This document shows positions 20,122-30,600 of a stretch of 64,000 nucleotides of DNA, piece after piece (the stretch's first letter is position 1; the number at the start of each line of letters is the position of its first letter). The notes beneath the pieces are model-generated. The model was not told the DNA's origin. It ran no database searches and worked only from the letters and a program-made list of their open reading frames with translations. Source of the DNA: Candidatus Zixiibacteriota bacterium (lineage in GTDB: Bacteria; Zixibacteria; MSB-5A5; GN15; JAAZOE01); assembly GCA_023138975.1 (NCBI GenBank), contig JAGLON010000033.1:81396-145395 (forward strand), in the 5' to 3' direction. Both the position numbers and the translations under genes were made by a program.

Positions 20122-23100
20122 GAAAAAGGAAGAGATTCTAATCGGCCGCATTGAGCGGTTTCGCGATAATATATCCCGCCGAATTCTCGGCGATAGCACT
20201 CAGCTTAAAGCTAAGTTCTATCATTGTCCTCAGCCGGTCGCATTTGAAGATAGATTGGCCGGCAAATATAAATCCATTGTTGATGGGCAGAGTTGGGGCA
20301 AAGCCTGGGACAGCGCATGGTTTCATCTGACCGGCCAAGTACCGCAATCATGGTGTGGAAATAAAGTCGTCGCTCAATTGGATTTTTCAGGCGAAGGACT
20401 TGTTTATAACGGCAAAGGGGAAATGCTTCAGGGAATTACTGACGGCTCGGTTTTCGATAAAGAGTTCAGCCGGGATGTCGTTCGGTTAATTGACAAATGT
20501 AAAGGCAATGAATCAATTGATTTATGGGTCGAAACGGCCGCGAATGGATTGTTCGGAGTTTTTACCGAACAGGATCCGGCCAAAGATTCCCCGAATCGAT
20601 ATGGCAGTTTTGACGCGCGCGTAAACTCGATTAGACTTTGTACCTTCGATGAGGAATTATGGCATTTCTGGCTTGATATAAAAATCCTGCACGGCTTGAT
20701 AAAAACTCTTCCGGCTAAAACTGTGCGTCGAGCCAGAATTATTCGTTGTGTGTCTGATACTATTGATGAATACGCCGATAACCGTGAAAATCTTCACGCA
20801 AGTCAGTTATTCTTAAATCAGGAATTGAAGAAAACTGCCTCAGCCTCTGATTTGTCGGTCACCGCCGTTGGACACGCACATATTGATACCGCATGGTTAT
20901 GGCCGGTTAAAGAAACAATTAGAAAATGCGCCCGGACCTTCTCCAGCCAAATTGATTTAATAGAAAAATATCCCGATTATATTTTTGGAGCCTCTCAACC
21001 TCAACATTATGCCTTTGTCAAAGAGCACTATCCCGCTCTATATGAAAAAATCAAAACGGCCGTTAAAGCGGGAAGATGGGAAGTGCAGGGGGGCATGTGG
21101 GTCGAGGCTGATTGCAATCTTATATCCGGTGAATCTATGATTCGCCAAATTCTGCACGGAAAGAACTTCTTCAAAGATGAATTCAAAATTGATGTAAAAA
21201 ACCTCTGGCTGCCAGATGTCTTTGGATACTCGGCGGCCTTGCCGCAAATCCTAAAAAAATCCGGCATTGACTATTTCCTGACTCAAAAAATGTCCTGGAA
21301 CCAGTTTAATGAAATGCCCCACCATAGCTTTATGTGGCAGGGGCTGGACGGCAGTGAAGTGCTGACCCATTTCCCCCCGGAGAATAATTACAACAGCCAG
21401 CTCGGGACTGATTACCTCGTTCCGGCGCAGGAGCATTTTAAGGAAAAAGAATTTCTTGATGAATTTATCAGCCTGTTCGGAGTCGGCGATGGTGGAGGTG
21501 GACCAAAAGAAGAAAATATCGAGCTTGGTCTCCGGATGAAAAGCCTGGAGTCGGCTCCGAGGGTATCGTTCGGTACTGCCGAAGGTTTTTTTGAGCGCCT
21601 CAATAAACACAAAGATAAACTGCCTCGCTGGGTTGGAGAATTATATCTGGAATTGCACCGAGGCACATTGACATCGCAGGCAAAAGTAAAAAAAGCGAAT
21701 CGAAGACTCGAACATGAACTTAAAACGATTGAATGGCTCTATTCCTGTCTGCCTCTGGATGATTATCCGAGAGAACAACTTGATTCAATCTGGAAAAAAG
21801 TTCTGCTAAACCAGTTCCATGACATCATTCCGGGATCGAGCATTACCGAAGTATACCGAGTTACCCATGACGAGCATGAGAGCGCATTGAGTGAATGCAA
21901 TGCGCTAATAGATAAATTTGCTTTAAACTTTTTTGATTCGGATGAAGACTCGCTCACGGTGGCAAATATCCTGCATTATCCGTATAAAGGCGCGGTGGAG
22001 TTGCCATCTGACTGGAGCCGGTATCGGGTGACGGATGCTGAAGGAAACGATTGTACGATTCAAAACGAAGCTTGCAAAGCGATAGCCTTGGTGGAAATTC
22101 CGCCTTATTCGATGATAGTTTTAAAGCGGGCGGAGAAAACAGACGAGAAGGGCGCCTCCGATTGCGGCCTTATTCTCGAAAACGATTTGATCCGATATGA
22201 GTTTAACGGAAACGGACAGCTTATCCGAGCCCTCGATAAAGAATTTGGAAAAGAAATATTAGAGCCTGAAAAAAACGGCAACGTCTTGACCCTGTACGAC
22301 GATCATCCTAATAACTGGGATGCCTGGGATATCGATTTCTACTATGAGAACTGTGCCATAGAGAGCTTTGAAGCCAATAACTTTTCGAGTATCGCCGATG
22401 GAAAAGTAAGAAAAGGTCTGAAATTCACCGGTAAAATAGGGAAATCCGAGATTTCTCAATCGGTGTTTCTTGAATCAACTTCCAAACGGCTCGGTTTTTA
22501 CACAAAAGTAGATTGGCGCGAGAAACACCGAATGCTGAGAGTCGCATTTCCGGTAGCGGTTCGAGCCGAACAGGCCTCTTATGACATTCAATACGGATAC
22601 GTCAGGAGAAACACGCATCGCAATACATCCTGGGATATGGCGCAATTTGAAGTTGCCGGACATAAGTATGCCGATTTATCTGACAATGACTATGGCGTAG
22701 CCCTGCTTAACGATTGTAAATACGGATATAAAATAAATAACAATACAATTGATCTGAATCTTCTACGCTCGCCAAATTATCCCGACCCGGATGCGGACAT
22801 GGGCGAGCATGAATTCACTTATTGTTTGTATCCACATGCCGGAGATTTAATCCGCTCGGATGTTATTGCGGAAGCATCCATACTAAATCAGCCACCACTG
22901 GTTTTTAACAATTGCAAGATCGAAATGACTCGTTTTCCGTGGAGGCTTGAAGGAAATGGGCTGTCGCTGGAGGTTGTCAAGGCGGCGGAAAAAGAAGAAT
23001 GCCTTATAATACGTATTATAGAAACGCTGGGGAAACATTCTAAAGGCACACTCTATATTGATGATAAAGATCTACAAGTATTGGAAACTGATTTGATGGA

Positions 23101-23194
23101 ATGGTTTGATAAAGATTCACTGGACGGTATAAACAAATTTAAGCTTTTATTAGAACCGTTTGAAATCAGATCATATAAGCTGACAAGGAATTAG
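20114..23194 (+). CDS. GH38 alpha-mannosidase
   Basis: GTG start overlapping the symporter stop by 8 nt; GHAHIDTAWLWPVKETIRKCARTF, GRWEVQGGMWVEADCNLISGESMIRQ, LWLPDVFGYSAALPQI. No signal peptide seen. Confidence 0.95.
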   Translation: MNKKKEEILIGRIERFRDNISRRILGDSTQLKAKFYHCPQPVAFEDRLAGKYKSIVDGQSWGKAWDSAWFHLTGQVPQSWCGNKVVAQLDFSGEGLVYNGKGEMLQGITDGSVFDKEFSRDVVRLIDKCKGNESIDLWVETAANGLFGVFTEQDPAKDSPNRYGSFDARVNSIRLCTFDEELWHFWLDIKILHGLIKTLPAKTVRRARIIRCVSDTIDEYADNRENLHASQLFLNQELKKTASASDLSVTAVGHAHIDTAWLWPVKETIRKCARTFSSQIDLIEKYPDYIFGASQPQHYAFVKEHYPALYEKIKTAVKAGRWEVQGGMWVEADCNLISGESMIRQILHGKNFFKDEFKIDVKNLWLPDVFGYSAALPQILKKSGIDYFLTQKMSWNQFNEMPHHSFMWQGLDGSEVLTHFPPENNYNSQLGTDYLVPAQEHFKEKEFLDEFISLFGVGDGGGGPKEENIELGLRMKSLESAPRVSFGTAEGFFERLNKHKDKLPRWVGELYLELHRGTLTSQAKVKKANRRLEHELKTIEWLYSCLPLDDYPREQLDSIWKKVLLNQFHDIIPGSSITEVYRVTHDEHESALSECNALIDKFALNFFDSDEDSLTVANILHYPYKGAVELPSDWSRYRVTDAEGNDCTIQNEACKAIALVEIPPYSMIVLKRAEKTDEKGASDCGLILENDLIRYEFNGNGQLIRALDKEFGKEILEPEKNGNVLTLYDDHPNNWDAWDIDFYYENCAIESFEANNFSSIADGKVRKGLKFTGKIGKSEISQSVFLESTSKRLGFYTKVDWREKHRMLRVAFPVAVRAEQASYDIQYGYVRRNTHRNTSWDMAQFEVAGHKYADLSDNDYGVALLNDCKYGYKINNNTIDLNLLRSPNYPDPDADMGEHEFTYCLYPHAGDLIRSDVIAEASILNQPPLVFNNCKIEMTRFPWRLEGNGLSLEVVKAAEKEECLIIRIIETLGKHSKGTLYIDDKDLQVLETDLMEWFDKDSLDGINKFKLLLEPFEIRSYKLTRN

Positions 23195-23196
23195 TT

Positions 23197-24267
23197 ATGC
23201 GGGCAGTTATTTATGTATTATCAATAGTAGTTGCATTTACGATTGTTTTCTGTTCAATGACGTTTGCCCTTGATATCTCTGATTTCACATTTGAGACAAA
23301 GGTGACGGTATTTTCTGGAAATGATATCCATTTTAATCAGGAAGAACCCTCTAAATTCGCGTCCGATTCGGTTTTATCGCTCGATAACGGCCGGGAGATT
23401 TACCGGGACATAGAGCTTCCTTCTTTTGATAAACAAACCCGCATCACGGCCCATCTCGAAATTCATCCCCTTCCCAAAGACGATCTTAATATGCATGATA
23501 ATTGGGATAGGGCGGGAAACATACGACTTGCCAAAGAGGGTATGGAAGATATCGAGATCGTGAAGTTTATAACGGCCTATGGCGGAGAATCTGTCTATGA
23601 TGTTGATGTTTCCCATTTGGCGAAAGTCCTTCAGGGAAAGTGTAAAATAATAGGGTTTATTGATACCTGGGCATCGCCGGGCTGGAAAGTTGATTTTTCC
23701 TTGACCTATGAAACGGTTGATGACAGCACCGGTGATGAAGTTTACATCGATTATATCTATAATCCTCAATGGGTTCAGGGTCTTATATTCGAGCCGTCAT
23801 ATAATCTTGAGAAAAACGGTGAGACTGGTATTGAAGTAGAAATAGAAATCCCGGAGGGATTAAACCGTGTCGTTTTGAACTATTTTGTTTCAGGACATTG
23901 TACTGATGGTAATGGAGCCGATGAATTTGTTCCCAAGGACAATGTTATATACGTCGATGGGGAGCCTGTTTTCCGTTTCCAGCCGTGGCGCGATGATTGT
24001 ACTCAGTTTCGTTCAAATAATCCATATACTCGCCGATGGTCAAGTGGCTATTGGTCGTCCGACTATAGTCGCAGCGGTTGGTGTCCCGGAGATAAAGTAG
24101 ATCCGGTTCAGGTCGACTTAACTGATTATTTAAAGCCCGGTAAACATGTAATTCGTTTCCATATCGAGAATGTTCGCCCAAAAGATGAAAAGGGCAATAT
24201 GGGGTACTGGAGGATATCGGGACATCTATTGGGTTGGAACAAAAAGGCTAATCTTGTTGCGTGGTAG
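23197..24267 (+). CDS. PNGase F-like peptide-N-glycosidase (two-domain), secreted
   Basis: Signal peptide; NWDRAGNIRL...VKFITAYGG..YDVDVSHLAKVLQGKCKIIGFIDTWASPGWKVDFSLTYE and SRSGWCPGDKVDPVQVDL match my memory of PNGase F (WDRYANVYV...ETW...VDFDIVYG; DRAGWCPG). Confidence 0.75.
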   Translation: MRAVIYVLSIVVAFTIVFCSMTFALDISDFTFETKVTVFSGNDIHFNQEEPSKFASDSVLSLDNGREIYRDIELPSFDKQTRITAHLEIHPLPKDDLNMHDNWDRAGNIRLAKEGMEDIEIVKFITAYGGESVYDVDVSHLAKVLQGKCKIIGFIDTWASPGWKVDFSLTYETVDDSTGDEVYIDYIYNPQWVQGLIFEPSYNLEKNGETGIEVEIEIPEGLNRVVLNYFVSGHCTDGNGADEFVPKDNVIYVDGEPVFRFQPWRDDCTQFRSNNPYTRRWSSGYWSSDYSRSGWCPGDKVDPVQVDLTDYLKPGKHVIRFHIENVRPKDEKGNMGYWRISGHLLGWNKKANLVAW

Positions 24268-24297
24268 TTATTACTGCCTCATTTGGGCTATATCGTC

Positions 24298-25785
24298 ATG
24301 AATATTGTTCCAAAACCGGTTTCAGTTGAATATTCTGATGGGGTATTCTATCTTTCATCCAATACCAGAGTTGTTACAAATAATACTCCCAATTTTTTCA
24401 AAGATTATCTGTGCAGCCAATGTGAAGCATTATCCGGGATCAAGCCGTGCGGACAGGGAAACAAGGCCAACGAAATTGTCTTGATTCTCGACGAATCTAT
24501 ACCGTCAAAAATTACTGACGAATCATATGAATTGACTGTCACTTCAGTAAGTATAACAATGCGGGCTGCTCAACCTGCTGGTCTGTTTTATGGTATCCAG
24601 TCTTTCCTGCAACTGTTGACTAATAATGTAAAGGCAGAGAGGAACAGCGTACAAATAGAGTGTCTTGTTATCAAGGACTCACCTGTTTTTGTCTGGCGAG
24701 GTATGCACCTTGATGTCAGTCGACATTTCTTTTCGGTTAACGATATTAAACGATATATAGATATTCTGGCTTTACATAAAATCAATCGATTTCACTGGCA
24801 CCTGACAGATGATCAGGGCTGGCGCATCGAGATTAAGCAATATCCATTGCTAACCAATATTGGATCCAACCGGGTGGAAAATGAAGGTTCTCTTTATGGC
24901 GGGTATTATTCTCAGGAAGAAATCGCCGAAGTTGTTGCCTATGCGAGTGACCGCTTCATTACTATTGTACCGGAAATCGAAATGCCGGGCCATGCGCAAG
25001 CGGCCTTAGCTGCATATCCGGAGTTAGTCTGTACCAAGAAGGACGTTAATGTATGGAATGAATGGGGGATATCCGAGCATGTTTATTGTGCGGGGAATGA
25101 CGATGTTTTTAGTTTTTTGCAAAATGTTTTAGATGAAATTGTCTCGTTATTCCCCGGGGAGTATATTCATATCGGCGGTGATGAGTGCCCTAAAGAGGCT
25201 TGGAAATCTTGTGAGCTTTGTCAAAAGAGGATTGAAGAATTACACCTTGAAAACGAAAACCAGCTGCAAAGCTACTTTATAAAGAGAATTGCGGCATTTC
25301 TTAATAGTAGAAAAAAATTGGTAATCGGCTGGGATGAGATAGCCGAAGGCGGTCTGGAAAAAAACGCCATAGTAATGGTTTGGCAAGGAATGGATAAGGC
25401 CCGGGAGGCATTACGGCAGGGAAACAAAGTAATAATGTGCCCGACTTCGCATTGTTATTTTGATTATTCTCAGGCCGAGGAAAATGAGCCGAAAGCGTTC
25501 AATGCCCAATTGGCACTTGAGTCAGTCTATGACTTTGATCCGTTATCTCCGGTTGATGGTCTAATTAATTCAGAATTGGTACTAGGGGGGCAGGGGAATA
25601 TCTGGACAGAGTATATCTCTGATTTTAAGCATCTTCAGTACATGGCCTTACCTCGTATGAGCGCCATGGCTGAAGTGCTCTGGACGGGTGAAAAAAATAA
25701 AGACTTCAGTAGTTTTGCAATGCGTCTGAAACAATTGACAAAGCTATTTGATAAACTTGGAATAAACTACCGACCGCTTGATTAG
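24298..25785 (+). CDS. GH20 beta-N-acetylhexosaminidase
   Basis: Start revised to ATG 24298; RGMHLDVSRHFF, HWHLTDDQGWRIEIKQYP, HIGGDECPKEAW (catalytic DE pair). No signal peptide seen. Confidence 0.95.
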   Translation: MNIVPKPVSVEYSDGVFYLSSNTRVVTNNTPNFFKDYLCSQCEALSGIKPCGQGNKANEIVLILDESIPSKITDESYELTVTSVSITMRAAQPAGLFYGIQSFLQLLTNNVKAERNSVQIECLVIKDSPVFVWRGMHLDVSRHFFSVNDIKRYIDILALHKINRFHWHLTDDQGWRIEIKQYPLLTNIGSNRVENEGSLYGGYYSQEEIAEVVAYASDRFITIVPEIEMPGHAQAALAAYPELVCTKKDVNVWNEWGISEHVYCAGNDDVFSFLQNVLDEIVSLFPGEYIHIGGDECPKEAWKSCELCQKRIEELHLENENQLQSYFIKRIAAFLNSRKKLVIGWDEIAEGGLEKNAIVMVWQGMDKAREALRQGNKVIMCPTSHCYFDYSQAEENEPKAFNAQLALESVYDFDPLSPVDGLINSELVLGGQGNIWTEYISDFKHLQYMALPRMSAMAEVLWTGEKNKDFSSFAMRLKQLTKLFDKLGINYRPLD

Positions 25786-25892
25786 GGTCCGGGTTTTTAT
25801 TCCAATCCCATTTATTATTGTGAGTTAGGAATGTGATAATGCTTACCTCATAATATCGTATATATCATAAAACCATACGGAGATAGAGTATT

Positions 25893-26462
25893 ATGAAAAG
25901 ATGCGAATGGGCCGGTAATACTGAAATGATGATTGATTACCATGATAAAGAATGGGGCCGACCGCTCTATGACGATCAGAAACTGTTTGAGTTTCTTATT
26001 CTTGAGAGTATGCAGGCTGGCTTGAGCTGGGATACAATCTTGAAAAAACGCGAGAACTTTAGAGCCGCATTCGATAATTTTGATCCGGAAATAATTGCAT
26101 GTTATAATGAGGCCAAATTTGATGAGCTCATGAATAATGCCGGGATAATTCGAAACCGGCTAAAAATTAAGGCGGCCATTACGGCAGCTAAATTATATTT
26201 GGAGATTCAAACAGAGGGTAGTTTCAGTGATTACATTTGGCAGTTTGTCGGAAGCTGTCCTAAGATTAATAAATGGAAATCATTAAAATATATCCCGGCT
26301 CAAACCGATGAATCAGTTCTTATGAGTAAAACCCTCAAAAAGAGAGGTTTCAATTTTGTCGGACCGACTATCTGCTATGCGTTTATGCAGGCGACTGGCA
26401 TGGTTAATGATCACATCATTGATTGCTTTTGCTATAATGAAATTAATTTACAGGCCAAATAG
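25893..26462 (+). CDS. tag: DNA-3-methyladenine glycosylase I
   Basis: RCEWAGNTEMMIDYHDKEWGRPLYDDQKLFEFLILESMQAGLSWDTILKKRENFRAAF is the Tag signature. Confidence 0.95.
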   Translation: MKRCEWAGNTEMMIDYHDKEWGRPLYDDQKLFEFLILESMQAGLSWDTILKKRENFRAAFDNFDPEIIACYNEAKFDELMNNAGIIRNRLKIKAAITAAKLYLEIQTEGSFSDYIWQFVGSCPKINKWKSLKYIPAQTDESVLMSKTLKKRGFNFVGPTICYAFMQATGMVNDHIIDCFCYNEINLQAK

Positions 26463-26595
26463 TTTCGGTGTGACCGATAGAGCCTCTGTTAATATAGTAT
26501 AAGCAGAGACTTTTTTTGCTGTCGATATATACCGAATAAAAATATTTTCCTTTCGCCTTCTTTACATCATCTGTCGGTTTGCATATACTCAACAT

Positions 26596-27363
26596 GTGAA
26601 AACTTGGCGTTTGATATTCAATACCGACGAGACAGCTTCCTTCAATATGGCAGCCGATGCATGGCTTTTTGAGTGTGCGAATAAGGGCGGTAGGGAACCG
26701 GTACTTCGTTTATATGCCTGGGATAGGCCCTCTATTACAATTGGCTATCATCAAGAGTTTGCTCGTTCCGTTATTGAAGATAAACTGGGCTCAACACCGG
26801 TCGTCCGTCGTATAACGGGAGGACGAGCCCTATTGCATGATGCCGGAGAATTAACTTACTCCGTTTCTGGTAATTTTATTTTAAATCATGAGTTGGGGAC
26901 ATCTTTGCGAGACAGTTACCATCATATTGCTAGTGCGATTGTTGCGTTTTATCGCCTGATTGGATGGTCTGCCGAAATTAATCATCGTGATAACCCGGTC
27001 TCACTTGGAAAAGGAAGTTCGGTTCAGAAAGGTTGTTTTGCGGCAGTTTCGCATTCCGAAGTACTAATTGACGGCCAAAAAATGGCCGCCAGCTCTCAGC
27101 GACGAGCAAAATCTTCTTTAATTCAGCACGGAGCAATCAAGCTTGGAAAACCGGCTAATCACCCGGCTATTGTCGGGTTGGAAGTTCGGGATACTTCACA
27201 ACTACTTGCAACCAATATAGATAGTGACGAATTAAAACAAAAAGTAATCTCCGCGTTTGAAAGCGTATTTGGAATAACTTTAAAGGAATTACCGTTTTCG
27301 GACGCCGAAATAAATAAAATACAGTCTCTGCAATCAGATTTCGTAAATTTTAATAAAGGGTGA
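26596..27363 (+). CDS. Lipoate-protein ligase A family protein (BPL/LplA/LipB fold)
   Basis: GTG start; MAADAWL...LRLYAWDRPSITIGYHQ...VVRRITGGRALLHDAGELTYSV...KMAASSQRR. Confidence 0.85.
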   Translation: MKTWRLIFNTDETASFNMAADAWLFECANKGGREPVLRLYAWDRPSITIGYHQEFARSVIEDKLGSTPVVRRITGGRALLHDAGELTYSVSGNFILNHELGTSLRDSYHHIASAIVAFYRLIGWSAEINHRDNPVSLGKGSSVQKGCFAAVSHSEVLIDGQKMAASSQRRAKSSLIQHGAIKLGKPANHPAIVGLEVRDTSQLLATNIDSDELKQKVISAFESVFGITLKELPFSDAEINKIQSLQSDFVNFNKG

Positions 27364-27502
27364 AAATCGATTAAACACAGATACCGGTAAAACAGTCATA
27401 ACTGTGAACGGTAAAGGGAAAAGGGGAAAAAACCTCTTGACTCCGAGGCACTATTTATTGTATTTTTGATTCTCTGTATGTCTGCGTTTTTTGACATACT
27501 AT

Positions 27503-27541
27503 GTGACTTAGGAATGGTCATCTAAAGTCACGGTTTTTTTG
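27503..27541 (+). terminator. Intrinsic terminator/attenuator in the leader of the TonB-dependent receptor
   Basis: GTGACTTAG...CTAAAGTCAC hairpin followed by CGG and T7; upstream promoter-like TTGACT at 27437 and TATTTT at 27461. Confidence 0.45.
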
Positions 27542-27664
27542 GGTAGAGAGATAGGAAAGGTTTGGGTGCAAGGTTTGTCCATAGATAACAAATCTTTATA
27601 CAAAGCATTCCCTCACACCAACGCAATGCGCATAGATAATCATCCCAGTGAGGAGGGTTTCGAT

Positions 27665-30600
27665 ATGTCGAGCCGTCGTAACAAGCCGATTTTTTCGGTT
27701 ATTGTGTTATTAGTGCTGATTTCTCTTTTGGCGGGGTCAGTCTTTTCCGCCTCGGTCGGTCGAATAAAGGGGACAATCACAGACAAAAAAACCGGAGAAA
27801 GCCTGTTCGGTGTTTCGGTCCAAATTGAAGGCACTAAAATGGGGGGAAAGAGTGATTTTGATGGAAACTACATCATTCTTTCGGTTTCTCCCGGTACCTA
27901 TAATTTGCTTTTTACATCGATGGGTTATGAGAAAATTCGCATGACCGGTGTTGAAGTCAATACTGATGTCACCTCTGAGCGCAATATTCAGATGAAATCG
28001 ACTATTCTCGAAACCGATAAAGTCGTAGAGGTTGTTGGAACCAGAAAAGGTATTGATTTTAATCAGACCATGGATATTTCCATTAAGAGCCAGGCAGAAA
28101 TTTTGGCGGCACCAGTCGCCAATGTTGATGAGCTGTTATCAATGGAAACGGGTATTACCCGTGACGCCGACGGTCAGCTTCACATTCGAGGCGGTCGTGC
28201 TGGCGAAACAACATATCTTGTTGACGGTGTGAACTTCTCCGATCCGTTAGGTGGTAGAGCTCCTGTCGATGCTGGTGTCAACATCTCATCGTCAGCGGTG
28301 CTTGAGCTTAAGGTTATTAAAGACGGTTTCGATCCTGAGTATGGTGAAGCACTTTCCGGTGTTGTAACGATTACCTCGCCAAAGGGATCACCTGATAAAA
28401 CCAGCTCCCGAATAAACTATTATACTGATGATTTCGGAAGCGCTGATTTAAACAAATTCTCAGAAAATTATGACTTGCTTGAATTCTCACTCAGCGGTCC
28501 AGATCCCTTTTTTACCAGCCGTATTTTGCCGGCTTTGGGTATCAACTACTTTGAAGATAAAGATTTTACTTTTTATATAAGTAGCCGCGCTCAAAAAACT
28601 GACAGCCGTACTCCATACTGGAGATATAATACTCCGGCTACTCAGAAGGAGTTCACTGGATTTAATCTTCTTGGGATCAATGTTCCCGACCGTCAGGAAA
28701 ACAGTTACAACCTTGGTATGACTCTTGCCTTCAATCCGACAGCGAATATGGAAGTGAAGGCTTTGTATAAAGGTAGTTGGTCTAACTGGACTAACTTCAC
28801 TTGGGAGCACCGGTTCTCGCCGGCAACCGCTCCAATTTCAGATTACACTACGAGTACATTTTCTTTGCAGTTAAAGCAGATTCTCAGTAAATCTTCAGAC
28901 TATGAGATTAACTTGTCCTACTGGGGTTCGCGTTTTTCCATGAAGCCGGGTGACCCGAATCATCCCGGACAAGGACTCAATCCGGATGATTTTCTTTTTG
29001 CCGATGAGTATGAAACCTATGATGATGTTAACGACAATTATCAGTACGACAGTTATGAGCCGTTTTTAAATATTTTCCCTGATTCAGTCCAGTGGGGCTC
29101 AATCTGGATTCCTGAACGCAATGCAACCGATGTTGTTGTTTCTACAGACAATCAGGTCGGCGGGCCTTGGAACCCGATGTTTGATATTAATAATAATGGT
29201 ATTATAGATGCCTATGAAGGTGAGCCGTTTGCTGATATGAACCGCAACGGTATCTGGGATAAAGGAGATAAGCTTACCAGAGATATCAATGGTAACCGGA
29301 CATACGATGATTTTTATCGTGATGTCACGACTCCAACCTGGACATCTCGTGAAGAACCTTATATTGATGGTGATTCGAGTCTGGGTGAAAACTTTGTTGA
29401 TATTAACCGCAACGGTGTTTACGATCCGGGTATTGATCGCTTTATAACAGCTTTAGATCCGGCTGTTAATATGGATATCAATCGCGATAATGAGTATACC
29501 GGTCCGAATCCGCTCCTATGGGAACCTGGTATTCCTTTTATTGATTATAACGGTAATGGTGTGTTTGATGCGCCTAATAATCATTATGATCCAGGTGAAC
29601 CATATATTGATATAAATAAAAACGGTAAGCATGATTTGGGCGGCGACAATAATACCGCGTTCTTAAACTACGGCTTTTTACAGTCCGGCGAATCTAACCG
29701 ATGGCTTCATGAGTCGGTCGATAAACTTACCGCAAAAGGTAATTTCAAAAAAGCTATTGGTAATGCTCATGAGATCAAGGCGGGATTTGAATTCCGCAAT
29801 GAGAAAGTTGCTGTTGAAGATATTCAAGGGCTACAAAGACGGAATGATGAGTCCATTGGCGATGGCTATCCTTTTGAAGGCCGCGGCCGAATTCGGGATT
29901 TTTATTCCCGCACACCGAATATCCTAATCTTTTATTTCCGCGACAAAATCGAATATGGCTCCCTTGTCGCATCACTCGGTATGCGTGCTGACCTCTTTTT
30001 CCAAGCGGACTTAAAAGGCTCTCAGACAATTCAGGATAGAACCGGTCATAATATTCAAGATATTAGAAATAAATTCTCGCCGCGAGTATCTATCAACTAC
30101 CCGATTTCAGAACGCGCGATGATTCGATTTAACTATGGCCATTTCTATGAATTACCTAGTTACACACGAATGTTCCGTACCTCGAATCCGTACGAAACCG
30201 GAAGTTTATCACTGGTCGGTAACCCCAATCTTGATTACACCAAGACGATTAACTATACTTTCGGTGTGAACTATGCGTTCACCGATGAGTATTCAGTCAA
30301 AATGTCCGGTTTCTATAAAGATTACTTTGATATGATCGCGACTACTGCTTTTAAAGTTAACGGTATTACTCAGTTCTCATATTATGATAATACTGACTAT
30401 GCTCGCGTTCGCGGATTTGAAATGGAGCTTACTCGGGAAGCCGCCAGGTTTATTAACGGTACTCTGAGTTACGAGTATTCGTTTGCATATGGTAAATCAT
30501 CTTCCGACGCCGCCAACTATGATGATGAGGTTGCTGGTGGTGATATTTCGATTGATGAAAACCCGCTTGGCTGGGATATCCGCCATCGTGTTTCATTGTG

